From: Microvelia longipes
Lineage: Eukaryota > Arthropoda > Insecta > Hemiptera > Veliidae
DNA length: 64,000 nucleotides
Reading direction: 5' to 3'
NCBI GenBank assembly: GCA_018340805.1
Contig: JACMZG010000008.1
Span: 21,871,930 to 21,935,929 of the forward strand
Shown: one piece after another, positions 49,080-60,787 of the stretch
Layout: each line of letters begins with the position of its first letter
Position numbering within the stretch: the first letter of the stretch is position 1
Translations under genes and position numbers: made by a program
The notes under the pieces: model-generated
The model's database searches: none
What the model was told of the DNA's origin: nothing
The model's input: only the letters and a program-made list of their open reading frames with translations

Positions 49080-50090
49080 GCACACTTCTTTCCACTAGTC
49101 TGACATACAACCCTTGCCAACTTCTCACTGAGCCCTCATCAACTTCAGTCTAATGTTGTTTATAAAGCTAATTGTAATGACTGTAATACTGCTTTATGTT
49201 GGTCATACAACTAGATATATTAGACGAGGGCTTACCAACATAGAGTTATATTCGTAAGGGAGGAAGGTATACTGCGCTAGCCTGTCACGCTTTGGATAGA
49301 AAGCATACTTTTGATTTGATAATGTAGAGGTATGTTGTAAGGAGGATAATGAAGAGAAGTTAAAGTGGATGGAGATGTTTATTATCAGGATACTAGTAAT
49401 AGTTGCAATGCTAGGACTGATATTAGTGGTGTACTTAATACTTCTATTATAGATTGCTAACTTATTTAAAACTTAGGGTCTATCTGGTTTTTTCTTTTCC
49501 TTATTTTTTTTTTATCTCCAAGGTTTCACTCTTGATTGCTACCATTTTGCTACGGTTTTTGGGTTGGAACCTGTATGGTTCTCTTCTGTTGTTGTGGCAA
49601 TTATGGTATCCATCATTGTGCCCCCCCTTTTCTCTATTTCCTTTTTATTTGGTTTTTATTCCTTTTATCTCTTTAGGGTTTTCTTTATGAAGAATGGGAA
49701 ACTGGTTGTTGTCCGCCATGTTGGTTGCGCTTACGGCATAATGCGCTTGACCAGGTTCTTCTCTTTAGGTAACCTTCCTTGTGTTTTTATTTACATTTTT
49801 ATGCCTTGTTTTAAATGGCTTTTATTTAAGTTACTTTTATTGTAATTTTTTATTTTTATGACTTACGCTTAACCGTAGTTCTCTGTAAGTGCTGGTTTTT
49901 TCTGTTTTGTACTTTATTACTGTAGCTTTGATTATTGATTTACTTTTTGTCAATTTCTTGTCTCTATTGTTTTTGTTTATTATATTGTCTTCAGGTTGCC
50001 TGATGAAGAGCATGTCCATGCTCGAAACGTTGGCACGAGAGAAGTGAGTGTGTTTTTATAAGCCTTATCCTGATTCATTCGTAAGTTATG
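49080..50090 (+). pseudogene. Penelope-like element 3' region: GIY-YIG relic and 3' UTR
   Basis: From 49152 one frame reads NVVYKANCNDCN and, after a frameshift, YVGHTTRYIRRGL, matching the IYKIxCxxCxxxYVGQTxRxLxxR block of Penelope GIY-YIG endonucleases. LACHALDRKHTFDLIM follows near 49277, resembling the xxEHxxxxxHxFDW block. The remaining 650 bases are T-rich without a coding frame and end in the hammerhead-like motif at 50000-50028. The layout is the 3' half of a Penelope-like element in plus orientation, with the reverse transcriptase missing. Confidence 0.75.
50000..50028 (+). ncRNA. Hammerhead ribozyme core of a Penelope-like element
   Basis: CTGATGA (50000-50006), then a perfect 7-bp stem II GAGCATG/CATGCTC with a 2-base loop, then GAAAC (50024-50028): the complete conserved half of a hammerhead core. 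A 3-bp stem III (CGT TGGC ACG) may follow, but the usual U-H cleavage dinucleotide is not seen after it (AG instead), so cleavage is doubtful. Hammerhead motifs at Penelope ends are established knowledge. Confidence 0.65.
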
Positions 50091-50112
50091 TTCTGAGGCT
50101 GATTCTGTTCTA

Positions 50113-50118
<6 letters not shown>

Positions 50119-50188
<70 letters not shown>

Positions 50189-50197
50189 TATAAATAT
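50119..50197. repeat. (TA)n microsatellite
   Basis: About 80 bp, interrupted once by AA. Confidence 0.93.
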
Positions 50198-52404
50198 ATA
50201 TTAAACTGCTCGGACTGCCATGCAAGCAGTGAATGTTCAAAAAAAATTGAAAATTGAAAACCACCAACAAACATTAACGAGGAAATCAAAGATAATCTGT
50301 CGGAAGAGCCTGACTCGATCTCAAATGTCGGATCGGCTCTACTGGTTATCCGTACGTGTAAACGCTTACGTTGATCTTAATTTTACTCACGCCAAAAAAT
50401 ATGTATGGCTTATAAACGTATAAGTTACAAATAAACATGGTTTGTATGCCTTAAATAAAGGCATACAATTTATTCTACCTTGTAAAACAAATTGATCAGT
50501 TAATATTGTTATCCTCTAAAGATAAGATGGCTTTTAGCCTTTTATAAAAGTGTGAAAAGAAGTTTATTTTTCTTTTAATACAGAGCATACAATAAAATAA
50601 AGAGTAAGAACGAATGTTGTGATAGCTATGTTACAATTTTGTTATTTGGCCTGTAGTGTCTAAAAACAATAGAGTATTGATATTGACATTATCAATAGTA
50701 GAGTCCACATGGTCTAAACTTAGGACAACCTCGTGTTGTAGAAGGAGAGCAAATATAAAGTTTTATCTCAACTTGACGACTCTCTCTGCCTCTACCTCCC
50801 CCGAAATACACATTTCCTTAAAACTCAAACAAAACTTAAATCATAATGTAAAATCATAAAGTGAAAATATAAGTTTCTAAAGTTGGCAAATAAATGTAAA
50901 GTTTTGTTTTATTGTAAAACTTTTATTTATTACACATTATATTTACCTGCTTTATTTGCAATAAACTCATTACTATATGAAACTTTTAAGATGAGGTTTT
51001 GATTTCAAAACGTCGCTCCAAACTTAATTTTTTTTCTTTTTTGTGATTTTTTAACAAAATATGCGAATAAAGTAACCCGCATAAAAGCGGTGGAAAGGGG
51101 GGGGTGAGTGTAATCGATTCCGCTTGTTCTCTTGATTCTGAAAAAAATATATCTCAATAGTATATTATATATATATATATATATTATATATATATATTAT
51201 ATATATATTTATATAATTTTGTATGTAAAAGTTTCTAAATGCTTCTATATTGTTTTAAACTACTCTCGAACGCTTTCTCTGATTAACAAGAAATTTGGAC
51301 AATAGATTTATCTTTAGATCGATGTCTTTTTTTTTAAAGTTGGGTATACTCAAGGCCAAAGACAATGTGAAAACAAATTTGCTCAAAACAACAAAAAGGC
51401 CTCGAAATTGATCCCCAGGAGGGGGGCAATACTTAATTTTAATCCCCGTAAAACATCTACACTGTTGTAAAACATTTTGATGTCGACAGATTAACAGCTT
51501 AACGGTAGAGCTCACAAACCGGCATATATTATGATAAAATTAAAAAAATAATATAGGTAACTAATATAATATATATCTATACAATAGAGATAACACTATT
51601 TGATACCAAAAAATTCTTCGATTCTAACTTAGCATTAAATTAGAAATAATTTAAGGTTGTTATTATTAACATCATATGAATAACCTTAAATGTAGAAGTA
51701 GACACTCTGTGAATATCTGCTTTTACTATTATAACTAGATTGTGGTTAAGGACGAGTGTTTACTAGGCTAGCAAAACAAAGGGAAGGTTATTTCCAACCA
51801 TTTATTTAAATTTTAAGAAGATGAAGTTTAAAAATCATTTGGTAAAGATGCAAATATAATCTAGTATAGTCAAATCTTGCTGTTTAAAAAATTAAAAATC
51901 AATATCTATTCAAGGGATAAGACAAATTGTGTAGAAGGACATATTGTCACTAATGTCTGCATAAGCGCTCCAAAAGATTCAAGGACGTTTATCAATGTAC
52001 TTGTGTTTCTGTCATACATGTCCCAGGGATTTTGAGGATTAAACCATTTAGTATCTTTAAATTATTTTGAAGACCCTTCTTATAAAGGTCTATGTCAGGT
52101 TCAGTATGTTAACCCATCCCCCAGACAGCCGGTACAGAGGTGATTTCCTCACCCTTCTGGATATCTATCCCTTGGGACACCATGTCCAGTTTGAGAAAAA
52201 GGGGATCTTTTGAAATTGAACTCGTTAAACCTTTCTACTCGTGGATATTAATTGCTAGATTAAATGAAACCTTGCTGTTCCTGGATCAAGAACTTTAAAT
52301 TAAACTTACAACACAGGATTAGTTCATAAAAGAATAACAGTACTAATTTAAAATAAGCTATTAACAGAAAAACAAAGAAACAAAAGTTATTATTAAATAT
52401 ACGC
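50198..52404. other. AT-rich stretch with a short TA tract
   Basis: A hairpin GTATGCCTTAAATAAAGGCATAC, in two arms, lies at about 50446-50468. A (TA)n tract at 51163-51212 is followed by GTATGTAAAAGTTTCTAAAT and CTCTCGAACGCTTTCTC, the recurring TA-tract flank. The remainder shows no gene; the short frames have no domain. Confidence 0.5.
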
Positions 52405-52660
52405 AAACTAGTGAGCGAAGCGAGCCTTTTTTTTACTATGTATTATTGTAAATATACGCCAACTAGCGAGCCTTTTTTACTATCAAAAATTTTAAAGATA
52501 AGTAATATAGCAGGCGAAGCTAGCCTTCTATACAATGTAAAAATTTTAACATACTTAAACATACAAGCGAAGCGAGCCCTTTTAGTGAATTTATACTTGA
52601 GAATAGTAGTGTGCGAATGTTTCCTTATTTACTCTATCTAGCGAGCGAAGGGAGTATATT
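52405..52660. repeat. Imperfect repeats with GCGAAGCGAGCC word
   Basis: Four or five loosely spaced copies of a GCGAAGCGAGCCTTTT-like word (about 52413, 52465, 52513, 52564, 52641), each followed by AT-rich sequence. The word is shared with the 5S-derived SINE body and the minisatellites at 39535 and 63160. Confidence 0.7.
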
Positions 52661-52884
52661 CATAAATACTTTTATTTTATGTATTCTTCTAACGTGAGTT
52701 CTTGATACAACGCATTACTATTTTATGAAATGGTAGACATAATTTAATTTAATATTTTTTAATCAAATTTTAAACATTTTTAAAATTTAACAGTGTAACA
52801 TACAATACATAAATAAATAATGTAAAAAAATTATGTACATAATTTTTATCACAAATAAAGATTTGAGAGATAATAAATGATTAA

Positions 52885-53545
52885 AATTCTGGCGCGGTGG
52901 TCCGCATGTCGGGCGAATTTCCTTTGGATGCGTGTTTCCGTACTTTTTACATTATATAAGTTTACAACTACTAAATAATAATTCCGGCGCGGTGGTCCGC
53001 TGTCGGGCGAATTTCATTTAGAATGCCTGTTTCCGTGCTAAACAACCCATTTCTTGCTTAAGGTTCTGGTTCATGCTTTAGAACCTAAGCAGTTACTCAA
53101 TTGTCAAGCACTGCTCGTAACTCATTTTGTCTGTATTTTCCAAAGGAAATGCGCATAATCATCCAGTTGTTGTACAAAACCATGCCTCTAAAATTAGAAG
53201 TACGCACTATTATTTGCACTAGTTTAAAGCTTAGTTACTTATCTTTAAGCTTAGTAAGTTATCTTTAAAGTTTTAGCGCATTTCCTTTGGAAAATACAGA
53301 CAAAATGAGTTACGAGCAGTGCTTGACAATTGAGTAACTGCTTAGGTTCTAAAGCATGAACCAGAACCTTAAGCAAGAAATGGGTTGTTTAGCACGGAAA
53401 CAGGCATTCTAAATGAAATTCGCCCGACAGCGGACCACCGCGCCGGAATTATTTATTTAGTAGTTGTAAACTTATATAATGTAAAAAGCACGGAAACACG
53501 CATCCAAAGGAAATTCCCCGACATGCGGACCACCGCGCCAGAATT
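52885..53545. mobile_element. Foldback element: 270-bp inverted repeats
   Basis: The left arm 52885-53155 and right arm 53276-53545 are near-perfect inverted copies around a spacer of about 120 bp. Arms begin AATTCTGGCGCGGTGGTCCG and contain GTCGGGCGAATTTC twice, each followed by a CGTGTTTCCGT or CTGTTTCCGTG block, then GGTTCTGGTTCATGCTTTAG, and end in TTTCCAAAGGAAATGCGC. The spacer has its own small repeats (AGTTACTTATCTTTAAGCTTAG). No protein is encoded. Such structures are foldback-type transposons or very long MITEs. A diverged relative of the arm lies at 62186-62445. Confidence 0.9.
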
Positions 53546-53599
53546 ATTTCCTAGTTGTAAACTTATATTAGGTAAAAAAACGATAAAAAATTATTGTCC

Positions 53600-53995
53600 C
53601 TACTAGGATTTGAACCCAGGTACTCTGGTTTGAGTGGTCGTATTGACTCCGGACCACTGCCATTCAACTCAGAGGCCCAAAAAACATTGAAAACGACACC
53701 CAACTTGAAATTTAATTTTCAACGACCGTAATTTTGGTTTTCTATAATTTTTGTGGTTTTTTCGACTTTTCGGTAACTTAAAGTGGTCGTATCGTTTCGG
53801 ACCGGTTTCATTCGATTCAGCGCCCAAAATTACATAGAAAACGACACCCTACTCGAAATTTATTTTTTATCGACCTAATTTTGGTTTTGGGTAATTTACA
53901 ATGGTTTTTTTCGACTTTTTGGTCACTTAGAGTGGTCGTATCGACTTCGGACCGGTTTCATTCGATTTAGCATCTCAAAAAACATAAATGATGAC
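53600..53995. repeat. Tandem repeat, unit about 149 bp, with tRNA-like head
   Basis: Three imperfect units start with GTGGTCGTAT at 53634, 53783 and 53932. Shared blocks are TTCGGACCGGTTTCATTCGA, GAAAACGACACCC and TTTTTCGACTTTT. On the minus strand the first unit carries a good B box (GGGTTCAAATCC at about 53610) with a T-arm-like stem CTGGG/CCTAG, but no acceptor or proper anticodon arm forms. Probably a tRNA-derived repeat amplified in tandem. Confidence 0.75.
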
Positions 53996-54204
53996 CTTTT
54001 TCGCGGCAAAAAATATTAACCCTGAATTTTGCCGAATTTTTGAAAATTTCGCTGACTCAGCAAACCGGGTTAATGACGTCACAAAAACCTGGTTTTCAAT
54101 AGGGTTCGTGTCCTCCCCAAGGTTGATTTTTGTACTAAGTATGGTTTAAAAAATATTAATCCGTTCGAAAGATAGAGTGTTTTACAAGAAAGTGTCTAGA
54201 AATA
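53996..54204. other. Flank before a TA tract
   Basis: TTAATGACGTCACAAAAACC recalls the TGACGTCA words after the TA tract at 45652. No gene. Confidence 0.4.
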
Positions 54205-54219
54205 CATATGTATATATAT

Positions 54220-54277
<58 letters not shown>

Positions 54278-54327
54278 ATATATATAATATATGTATATAT
54301 ATATGTATATATATATATATATATATA
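54205..54327. repeat. (TA)n microsatellite
   Basis: About 120 bp with two GT interruptions. Confidence 0.93.
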
Positions 54328-55183
54328 AAGTCTCGCGAAACTTATTTTTTCGTCATTAGGGGACCTCTGAAACGGATTTGTGTCGTGGTCCGAGGTTCAA
54401 ATTCCGCCATGACGCCTATCCCATTAGGCGAATTTCCAAAGGGAAATTCGCTAAAAAGGAAGATAAAGAGCGTTGAGAGCAAATTAAACTTAATTAAAAA
54501 CTTGTAATTTCAACGACGAACATAGAATAGTATTCCTAATTTGGAAAAGTTAAATATGAGTTAATATATTAACTCATATTAAACTGTATTTAAGATCATA
54601 GGTACATAAAACAAGTTAGCGTTTAGAATTTATTTCACTAGTTTGTGTTTTAAATTATTTTTCATCATGTTTCTATATTGTAAAAGTATAATTATTTGAG
54701 TGCATTCTATAAATACACAATTTTATAGTCAACGAATTTTAATTGAGAGCGCTTTGTTGGTTTACTGTGTAAAGGACCATTGGACACAGCTCAATATTTG
54801 CGGGAGGGCCCCAAATGTGAAGTTCCGCCACATTTGAACACGACTAGCATACTAAAGGAGAACTACTTCCTACTTAATATTTCGGGTTACTACTATGGCA
54901 GCAGTGTTATAACCTTAAACCTATTTTGTCCATGAGCATTTTCATATGATTTAAACCAACTGACGTCACTGGTGTAGTTTATTGCTCTCTGTCACATCCT
55001 CGAGGTGCAATGAAAACAGAACTAAATATACTTTACATTAAAATAAAGAATTTAAATGATGATTTTATTTTTTTTCTTACTTGTAATTTATTTATCCTTT
55101 TCTTATAACATCTTTATGAATTTTGTGTCATTTTTATTTTTCTATTTTCATATTTGTTATTGTTCTGATTTGATTGTCAGGCA
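54328..55183. other. Non-coding stretch with a B-box-like site
   Basis: GTGGTCCGAGGTTCAAATTC at about 54385 contains a polymerase III B-box-like block. Nearby GCGAATTTCC/GGGAAATTCGC is a short palindrome like that in the foldback arms. These may be pieces of one repeat family. The rest is AT-rich. Confidence 0.4.
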
Positions 55184-55212
55184 TTGATGAGGGCCTTGTG
55201 TTAGTTCAAATA
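55184..55212 (+). repeat. Penelope-like end, degenerate
   Basis: TTGATGAGGGCCTTGTGTTA followed by GTTCAAATACTC parallels the ends at 45030-45062 (minus) and 47412-47440. The core Gs and As have drifted, so it is a relic. Confidence 0.5.
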
Positions 55213-56164
55213 CTCTCAGCGTATATTGTGATTAAACAAAATTATCTGTGGAAATTATTCCGTTTCTATAAGTAAAATCAAAGTGAAAAAGAGTTTTCAA
55301 AACATGTTTTGTGGAGATAAAATAAAATATATTTGGACTCCATATCTCTTTTTATTAAATATAAGATTATGTTTAATATGGGTAAATTTGTAGAAATAAT
55401 CATTTAAAAATTCTCTAATATAAAGACCAAAAGTAAACATTTATGGAATAAGCTCATCAAAAAATGCGGATAAGTTGTTCCTTCGATACAAAGAGATGCG
55501 TATATCTTAAAATAACTGAGCCTTCAAATATTCCTTTAACGACAAAGAATAAGCATAAAATAAACGACTATCTTGATCTTACCCTTATTGGTTCTCATGT
55601 TTCACCAACTATAGAATAAAAAGATTTAAAAGAATAAATAAATGCTTAGAAGGAGCATCTAAGGAATTTTTTAGAACTTAACTGAACATGGAGTAGTCTT
55701 TAAAAAGGAAGCTAAACTAAGGAACGAGACAAAGGCAACTAGAAACAAAATTCCAACCCTATATTGTGAAAATCGAAAAAAAAGAAAACTTCAATAGAGA
55801 TAAGCTGAGTAAAGCTAAGCAAGTTCTTTAGGCCAATTTTATATATTCGCATAGGTATTCAAATTCCTTTATCAAAAGATTTCTTTTTCCTTTAAGTTTT
55901 CTAAATATTTACATTGAAATATTTTATGCTGAGTAAAAATAATATTTAAAAATATTGTAGCCAGGTTTAACTTTTAGTATACCTCAGGAACGAAGTCTAG
56001 CCAATTTATTCAAAGGGTGGATTGCCAGTATCATTTTAAAATCCTATAGTTGTAGAGACTTAACATTTTGTACAGAAGCTCAACAAGTAATGCTAAAGAC
56101 GCTTCTGTCCGCTTTGTAAAAGCTATAGCAAGTGACTCCTTACTACTTTCATACATCGCTGGTA
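55213..56164. other. AT-rich non-coding stretch
   Basis: Likely decayed retroelement sequence. No readable protein blocks. Confidence 0.4.
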
Positions 56165-56195
56165 CTGATGAAGACCGAAAGGTTGAGAGCTGGCT
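56165..56195 (+). repeat. Hammerhead-like Penelope end
   Basis: CTGATGA, then GACC-GAAA-GGTT as a 4-bp stem with GAAA loop, then GAGAGC where GAAA would be expected. Followed by CTCTGTCAATAAATATTTTA, as at other Penelope ends. Confidence 0.55.
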
Positions 56196-56271
56196 CTGTC
56201 AATAAATATTTTATGAAAAGAGACTTTGGTTTTTATTTATAATACTAAAGAGTCCAGTTTCTTCCTGTTTT

Positions 56272-56545
56272 GGATATACAGGGTGGTGCATTTCAAATAC
56301 ATCACAGATATACAGATATACAGGGTGGTGCATTTCAATACATCACAGATATACAGATATACATCACAGATATACAGGGTGGTGATTTCAAATACATCAC
56401 AGATATACAATATACATCACAGATATACAGGTGGTGCATTATCACAGATATATTACATCACAGATATACAGGGTGGTGCATTCAAATACATCACAGATAT
56501 ACAGATATACATCACAGATATACACATTTCAAATACATCACCCTG
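56272..56545. repeat. Minisatellite with CATCACAGATATACAGGGTG units
   Basis: About eight irregular units built from ATACATCACAGATATACA with or without GGGTGGTGCATTTCAA. The spacing alternates, so two sub-units are intermixed. Open frames across it are a by-product of the repeat. Confidence 0.9.
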
Positions 56546-57410
56546 ATTAACTCAGCTTCGTTTGGAGACATCGCGATAAAATTGGTATCTACCGTCACTA
56601 TGTTGACAAATTGAAGTTCGAATACACAATTATCTGGCGTGTATGGTAATCTGATTACCAAAATATGTTTTTCAGAGGTAACTTTAAAAAGATAAATTAG
56701 AGCATACCTTTATATTAATTATTTCAAAAACTTTGTCACATCCCAAACAATTTGATACCACTATAATTAAATTCAGGGAATTTTTCTTGAGCTGTCGTTT
56801 GGCATACATAAGGACCCTTCTATAATTAAAAAAAACTTACTGGCACACCAGAATTCATCATTTCTATTACATTGTATGGGAAAAAATTTAGGTCGGAAAA
56901 ATTAACGGAATCAGCAATATTGGTAGCAAATTTTCTAGGGTATGGCACAGATTAAGAAATAATCCATATAATGGTAGGCTCCAATTCAACCTTTTATGTT
57001 ACCCGTGAAAAAAAAAACATTTTGGTAATCAAATTACCATACATACCAGACGATTACAAAAAAAAATTACATTTAAACTTCCAGTGGTCGAGTGAGTGGG
57101 GGTGATACATTATACCAATCAGGGTGATATATTAGAAATTTACCACTCTGTATGATTATAAAAGCATACCATACTTTTTGCTAAAAACGTATCAACACAC
57201 AAACTTAATAATTTTTTCCTAATGATACTGTTTTACTTTAAAGGTTTATTTTTGCCTAATGTATTACTTTAAAGGTTTACCATTCAAGCATAATCAACTT
57301 AAACCAAGGCACGATCAGACATTTTTTGACCAAAGGTCAATTCAAAAAAGAAATACCACGTACATTTTAAAATAAAAAAAACATGTATCTAGGTATTTAG
57401 ATTATTATAT
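56546..57410. other. AT-rich non-coding stretch
   Basis: GGTAATCTGATTACC-like words recur near 56645 and 57023 in opposite orientation (TATGGTAATCTGATTACCAA, TTGGTAATCAAATTACCATA), so this may be an old inverted-repeat element of about 400 bp. CACCCTGATTAA (56537) and CAATCAGGGTGATA (57116) also mirror each other. Confidence 0.45.
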
Positions 57411-57640
57411 TATGTTAGATTTTTAATATTGCTCTAAGTAAGGAGCTAATAAATAAACACATAAAGGCGAGGAAAGCGCCCCCAAGATTGTTATATTTTT
57501 AATATTTGCTCTAAGTTAGGAGCTAATAAATAAACACATAAAGGCGAGGAAAGCGCCCCCAAGAATATTTTGTTATATTTTTAATCTTTGCTCAAATTAG
57601 GTGCTCATAGAGAAACATATAAACAATACCTGAGAAAGTC
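57411..57640. repeat. Tandem repeat, three copies of about 80 bp
   Basis: Unit: TTTTTAATATTTGCTCTAAG, TAGGAGCTAATAAATAAACA, CATAAAGGCGAGGAAAGCGC, CCCCAAGA. Copies one and two are nearly identical, and the third decays after the first half. Confidence 0.9.
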
Positions 57641-59525
57641 TTATAATGCTTGCAAAGCAACAACTGGTTTTTTAACATTTGATAATTACATCACGGCTTC
57701 GGTTCGTCTTGGGAACTTAGTTATTGTTCTTTATTAGTACGTTGTATTGTATTAGCAGTTTTTTAATACTGCCAAATATTAGCTAAATCCTGGGATGTTG
57801 TTGGATAGAGTAACGAAATCCCTACCGAGACTATCTCTAAGAATTAAATCTCTACGCTAAAAGAGGAATTAAGTCAGATGAAGTCTACTTTAATGCTCCC
57901 AGGTATGTAAGACATATTCCTTATTTGATCTAATTCTATAACACATCCGAAGGTACACAGATGGCTCTAAAAAGATGCGCAGAATCAGATTAACTTAAAT
58001 ATAAATAGTTATTATACAGGGGATGTTTAGTTAAAAGTAAATTCTTGCCTTCATTTAAAGTTAAGAATTTTAATTATAAGCACTAGACTAATAAAGCTGA
58101 TGTAAAAATATAAAAAGGTTGGGTAAAATTGTTGTTGAATTTTAAAATAAATCGATGTAGAGTGAATAGACTCCCCCGCTGCGGGTCTCTCGGCCAGAGT
58201 TCCTTATTCTAAAACCTCTATTGTGATTACAAAGAAGTATGGAAGGAGGTTTGGAAATAAAAGGGGGTGTAGGACCTACTGAGAGAACTAATTTAATTTA
58301 TTTAGCCTTAAAAGCATCATTGAAATTCAGTGTTTATGATAAAATCAGGTAAAATAATGAAAGGGTTAAAAAACTACTGCCGTAGTTTTATTTAATTATA
58401 TTTTAAAAATATTTATAAGTTATTGTTGCCTTTTATACAGGGTAAATAATTTTATGAAGGATAATAACACCAGCGCCGACTCCGCGTTGCAGCCAAGAGG
58501 TCGAAAACCTCTTGTTTTATCACTCTATTATAGGAAAATGAAAGTAGATTTTAAAAATCATTGAAACATTTTCTTGAATTTTATTCATTGTATGAACAAT
58601 TAGGATTGATTACGAAATTATAAGAGAGAAATTTACTTTATTCATGATAAATGCGCTTACTGTAAATATAATCATGCAGTGATTATATTTCTATGAACGA
58701 CTACTAAGACGATAGGCGAGGAACACTATAAGAAGAAGTAGGAGATTGGCCAAAAAGTAAACTTTATTCAGTTCATAACTATAAATAGATTAAATAATTA
58801 AGAACTTAAGTGATAGAGGAAAAAAAAATCAAGAAATATTAAAAATAAACACAACTAATAAAACACGCAAATGCTGAGTTTTGGTTCTGTATCAGTTAAA
58901 GAAAAAATTAAGTAAGATCTTGTTATTTAGTTTACTATTTTTACAACAATGAAACCCACCGCTATTCCGTTGCTGTAGTCATGATAAATTAGATAAGACA
59001 TTTCATCGGAAGTTTCTTCAATGTATTCCATAAAAAAAAATCCGACTAAATATTCGTGAGTCTTTGCAATTATATTTTTAAAGAAAGCAAAGCGTTATCT
59101 ATGTATTATCTTTAGTTTAAGAAAAAAAGCTCTCTTCAAAAGAAGAACCAGCAATTTTTTCATTATTTTTTGACGAATTACGTGTAAATTGGGTTTTTAA
59201 ATAAAACAGTTATTTAGTGATAACATCTTTATAGGTTTATTTCTAAAACTCTTCCAATCTATTTTTCATAATGCTAAACTTTTCTTTGAATTAAACAAAA
59301 TTGCCGCACTTGTAAAAAGATGGTTATTTTGCTCTACCGCGAGTTCTCATAGCAGCAAGAAATTATTTCATACTTCATATTTTAGTGAATTATCAAGAAA
59401 TGAGCTTATGAGGTTGGGCCATGAAGAGGGGAGGGTTCGAAGTGATGTTTTTGAAAGAGGGCGATTCAGTGATCAAGAATATACATACATACAAATTTGA
59501 ACATTTTCAATCGTGTTTCTAAAGG
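57641..59525. other. AT-rich non-coding stretch
   Basis: No gene recognised. Scattered GC-richer words occur (CCCCCGCTGCGGG near 58171), with no element ends. Confidence 0.5.
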
Positions 59526-60352
59526 AAGAGGCAGACTGGCCAGTAAGGGCTAGGCCCCTAAGCCAAAAATAAATTTTATAAATCAGTAGAAATTAACGAA
59601 AAATTGATCACTATATTTAAAAATAAATCATATATTTATTTAAAAAGGTTGTATTTACCGCAAGTTGAAGAAGTAATTAAAGAATCAGCTACCGTCGATA
59701 CTTGCTGTTGGATAAGAATATCCCTGGACCGGTTTCGGCATAATATCATCAGCAGGCGGTGCAACACCCGAGCTCTCAACTAATAAGGTTATATCAGCAA
59801 ATAACTTCTAGTCTGGATGAGCACGACGAGCCCTCTTCGAGAGTTGATACACTTGGTCAGGGTCCTAAAGCAGCAGAAAAGGGCCTTAGATATTGAAATT
59901 TTTTAAGTACTTAAAATATTCTCAATTAGCTACCTAAAACTAGGTCCTTAAAGACAACTATTCATGGACCTTTAAAAGTAAGACTAGGATCATAAGGGAC
60001 CTTTAACATGCTTGATCAGGGGCCTAAAAGGGCCATAGAGATTAAACGTAAACTAGTGTAATTAAATATTACATTTAAATTAATAAACTTAAGTTTTTTT
60101 CAGTTAATTTTAATTTTACTTAATTCTATTTTATACTTACCTATTTATTTTATTTACTCAAGTTTATTTTAATGTATTTAAATAAAATAATTTCATTCGA
60201 TTTAATTTAAATAAAATATAAATTAAATAAATTGAATCAATCTTACTATAATCATTAATACTACTCTAGTTAAAAGTAGACGCCTTGAAATGTAGGTTTG
60301 GGCCCATTTAGGTCAAACCCTCCTCGGGCCTTTTTGGCTCAGTCCACCACTG
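59526..60352. mobile_element. Probable DNA transposon remnant with nested hammerhead-like motif
   Basis: The left end AGAGGCAGACTGGCCAGTAA and the complement of the right end CAGTGGTGGACTGAGCCAAA are imperfect inverted repeats of a style seen in hAT-like elements. The interior has repeated AGGxCCTTAAAGxxxxxxxGG-type blocks (59875-60040). At 59732-59753 on the minus strand CTGATGA ... GAAACCGGTCC occurs, a degenerate Penelope hammerhead end, presumably a nested insertion. No transposase. Confidence 0.5.
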
Positions 60353-60539
60353 TCTATATTTACAGGATTAAATATTACTGTGAATATTGACTTATAGCCC
60401 AAGTGCCCATGACAAAAATTGTGAGAGAGAGGATCAAAATGTTTAAACCCTTGAATTGACCATACTTGATTGTCTAATCTGGATTCTGCTAGCAGTCCAA
60501 GTATGATTTTCAGTCACTTAGGTGTCAGCCAACTTAGGT
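60353..60539. other. Short non-coding gap
   Basis: Nothing recognised. Confidence 0.4.
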
Positions 60540-60735
60540 GTTGGTCATTTGGCCGACAGACGTTACACAAGCGCCGCCAAAATTACCAATTTTAACTAAT
60601 TCTTCTCGATATACTTAGTTATAATAACTAGTCTGCTGCTAGCAATCAGTTCTGTAGCATATAAACATTATTTAGTAACAAGTCTGCCAGTCTGCTGCTG
60701 GGTAATTTGGCCGGCAGACCTTGCACAAAATGCCT
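60540..60735. repeat. Direct repeats about 160 bp apart
   Basis: TTGGCCGACAGACGTTACAC (60550) and TTGGCCGGCAGACCTTGCAC (60708) are diverged copies, each near a GTCTGCTGCT block. Their role is unknown. Confidence 0.65.
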
Positions 60736-60787
60736 CTGATATAGAGACCAATATTATCTAATAAGTCCTGACATTAAATAAATTTAA

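Noticed and set aside
49454..49845. Hydrophobic frames of 78 and 93 residues
   Set aside because: They fall in the T-rich 3' UTR of the Penelope-like element; the apparent membrane segments come from T-rich codons.
53595..53690. Functional tRNA gene on the minus strand
   Set aside because: The T-arm is good, but acceptor and anticodon arms do not pair properly and the sequence is part of a tandem repeat.
56226..56614. Open frames of 106 and 114 residues
   Set aside because: They are read-through of the CATCACAGATATACAGGGTG minisatellite and have no start context or domain.
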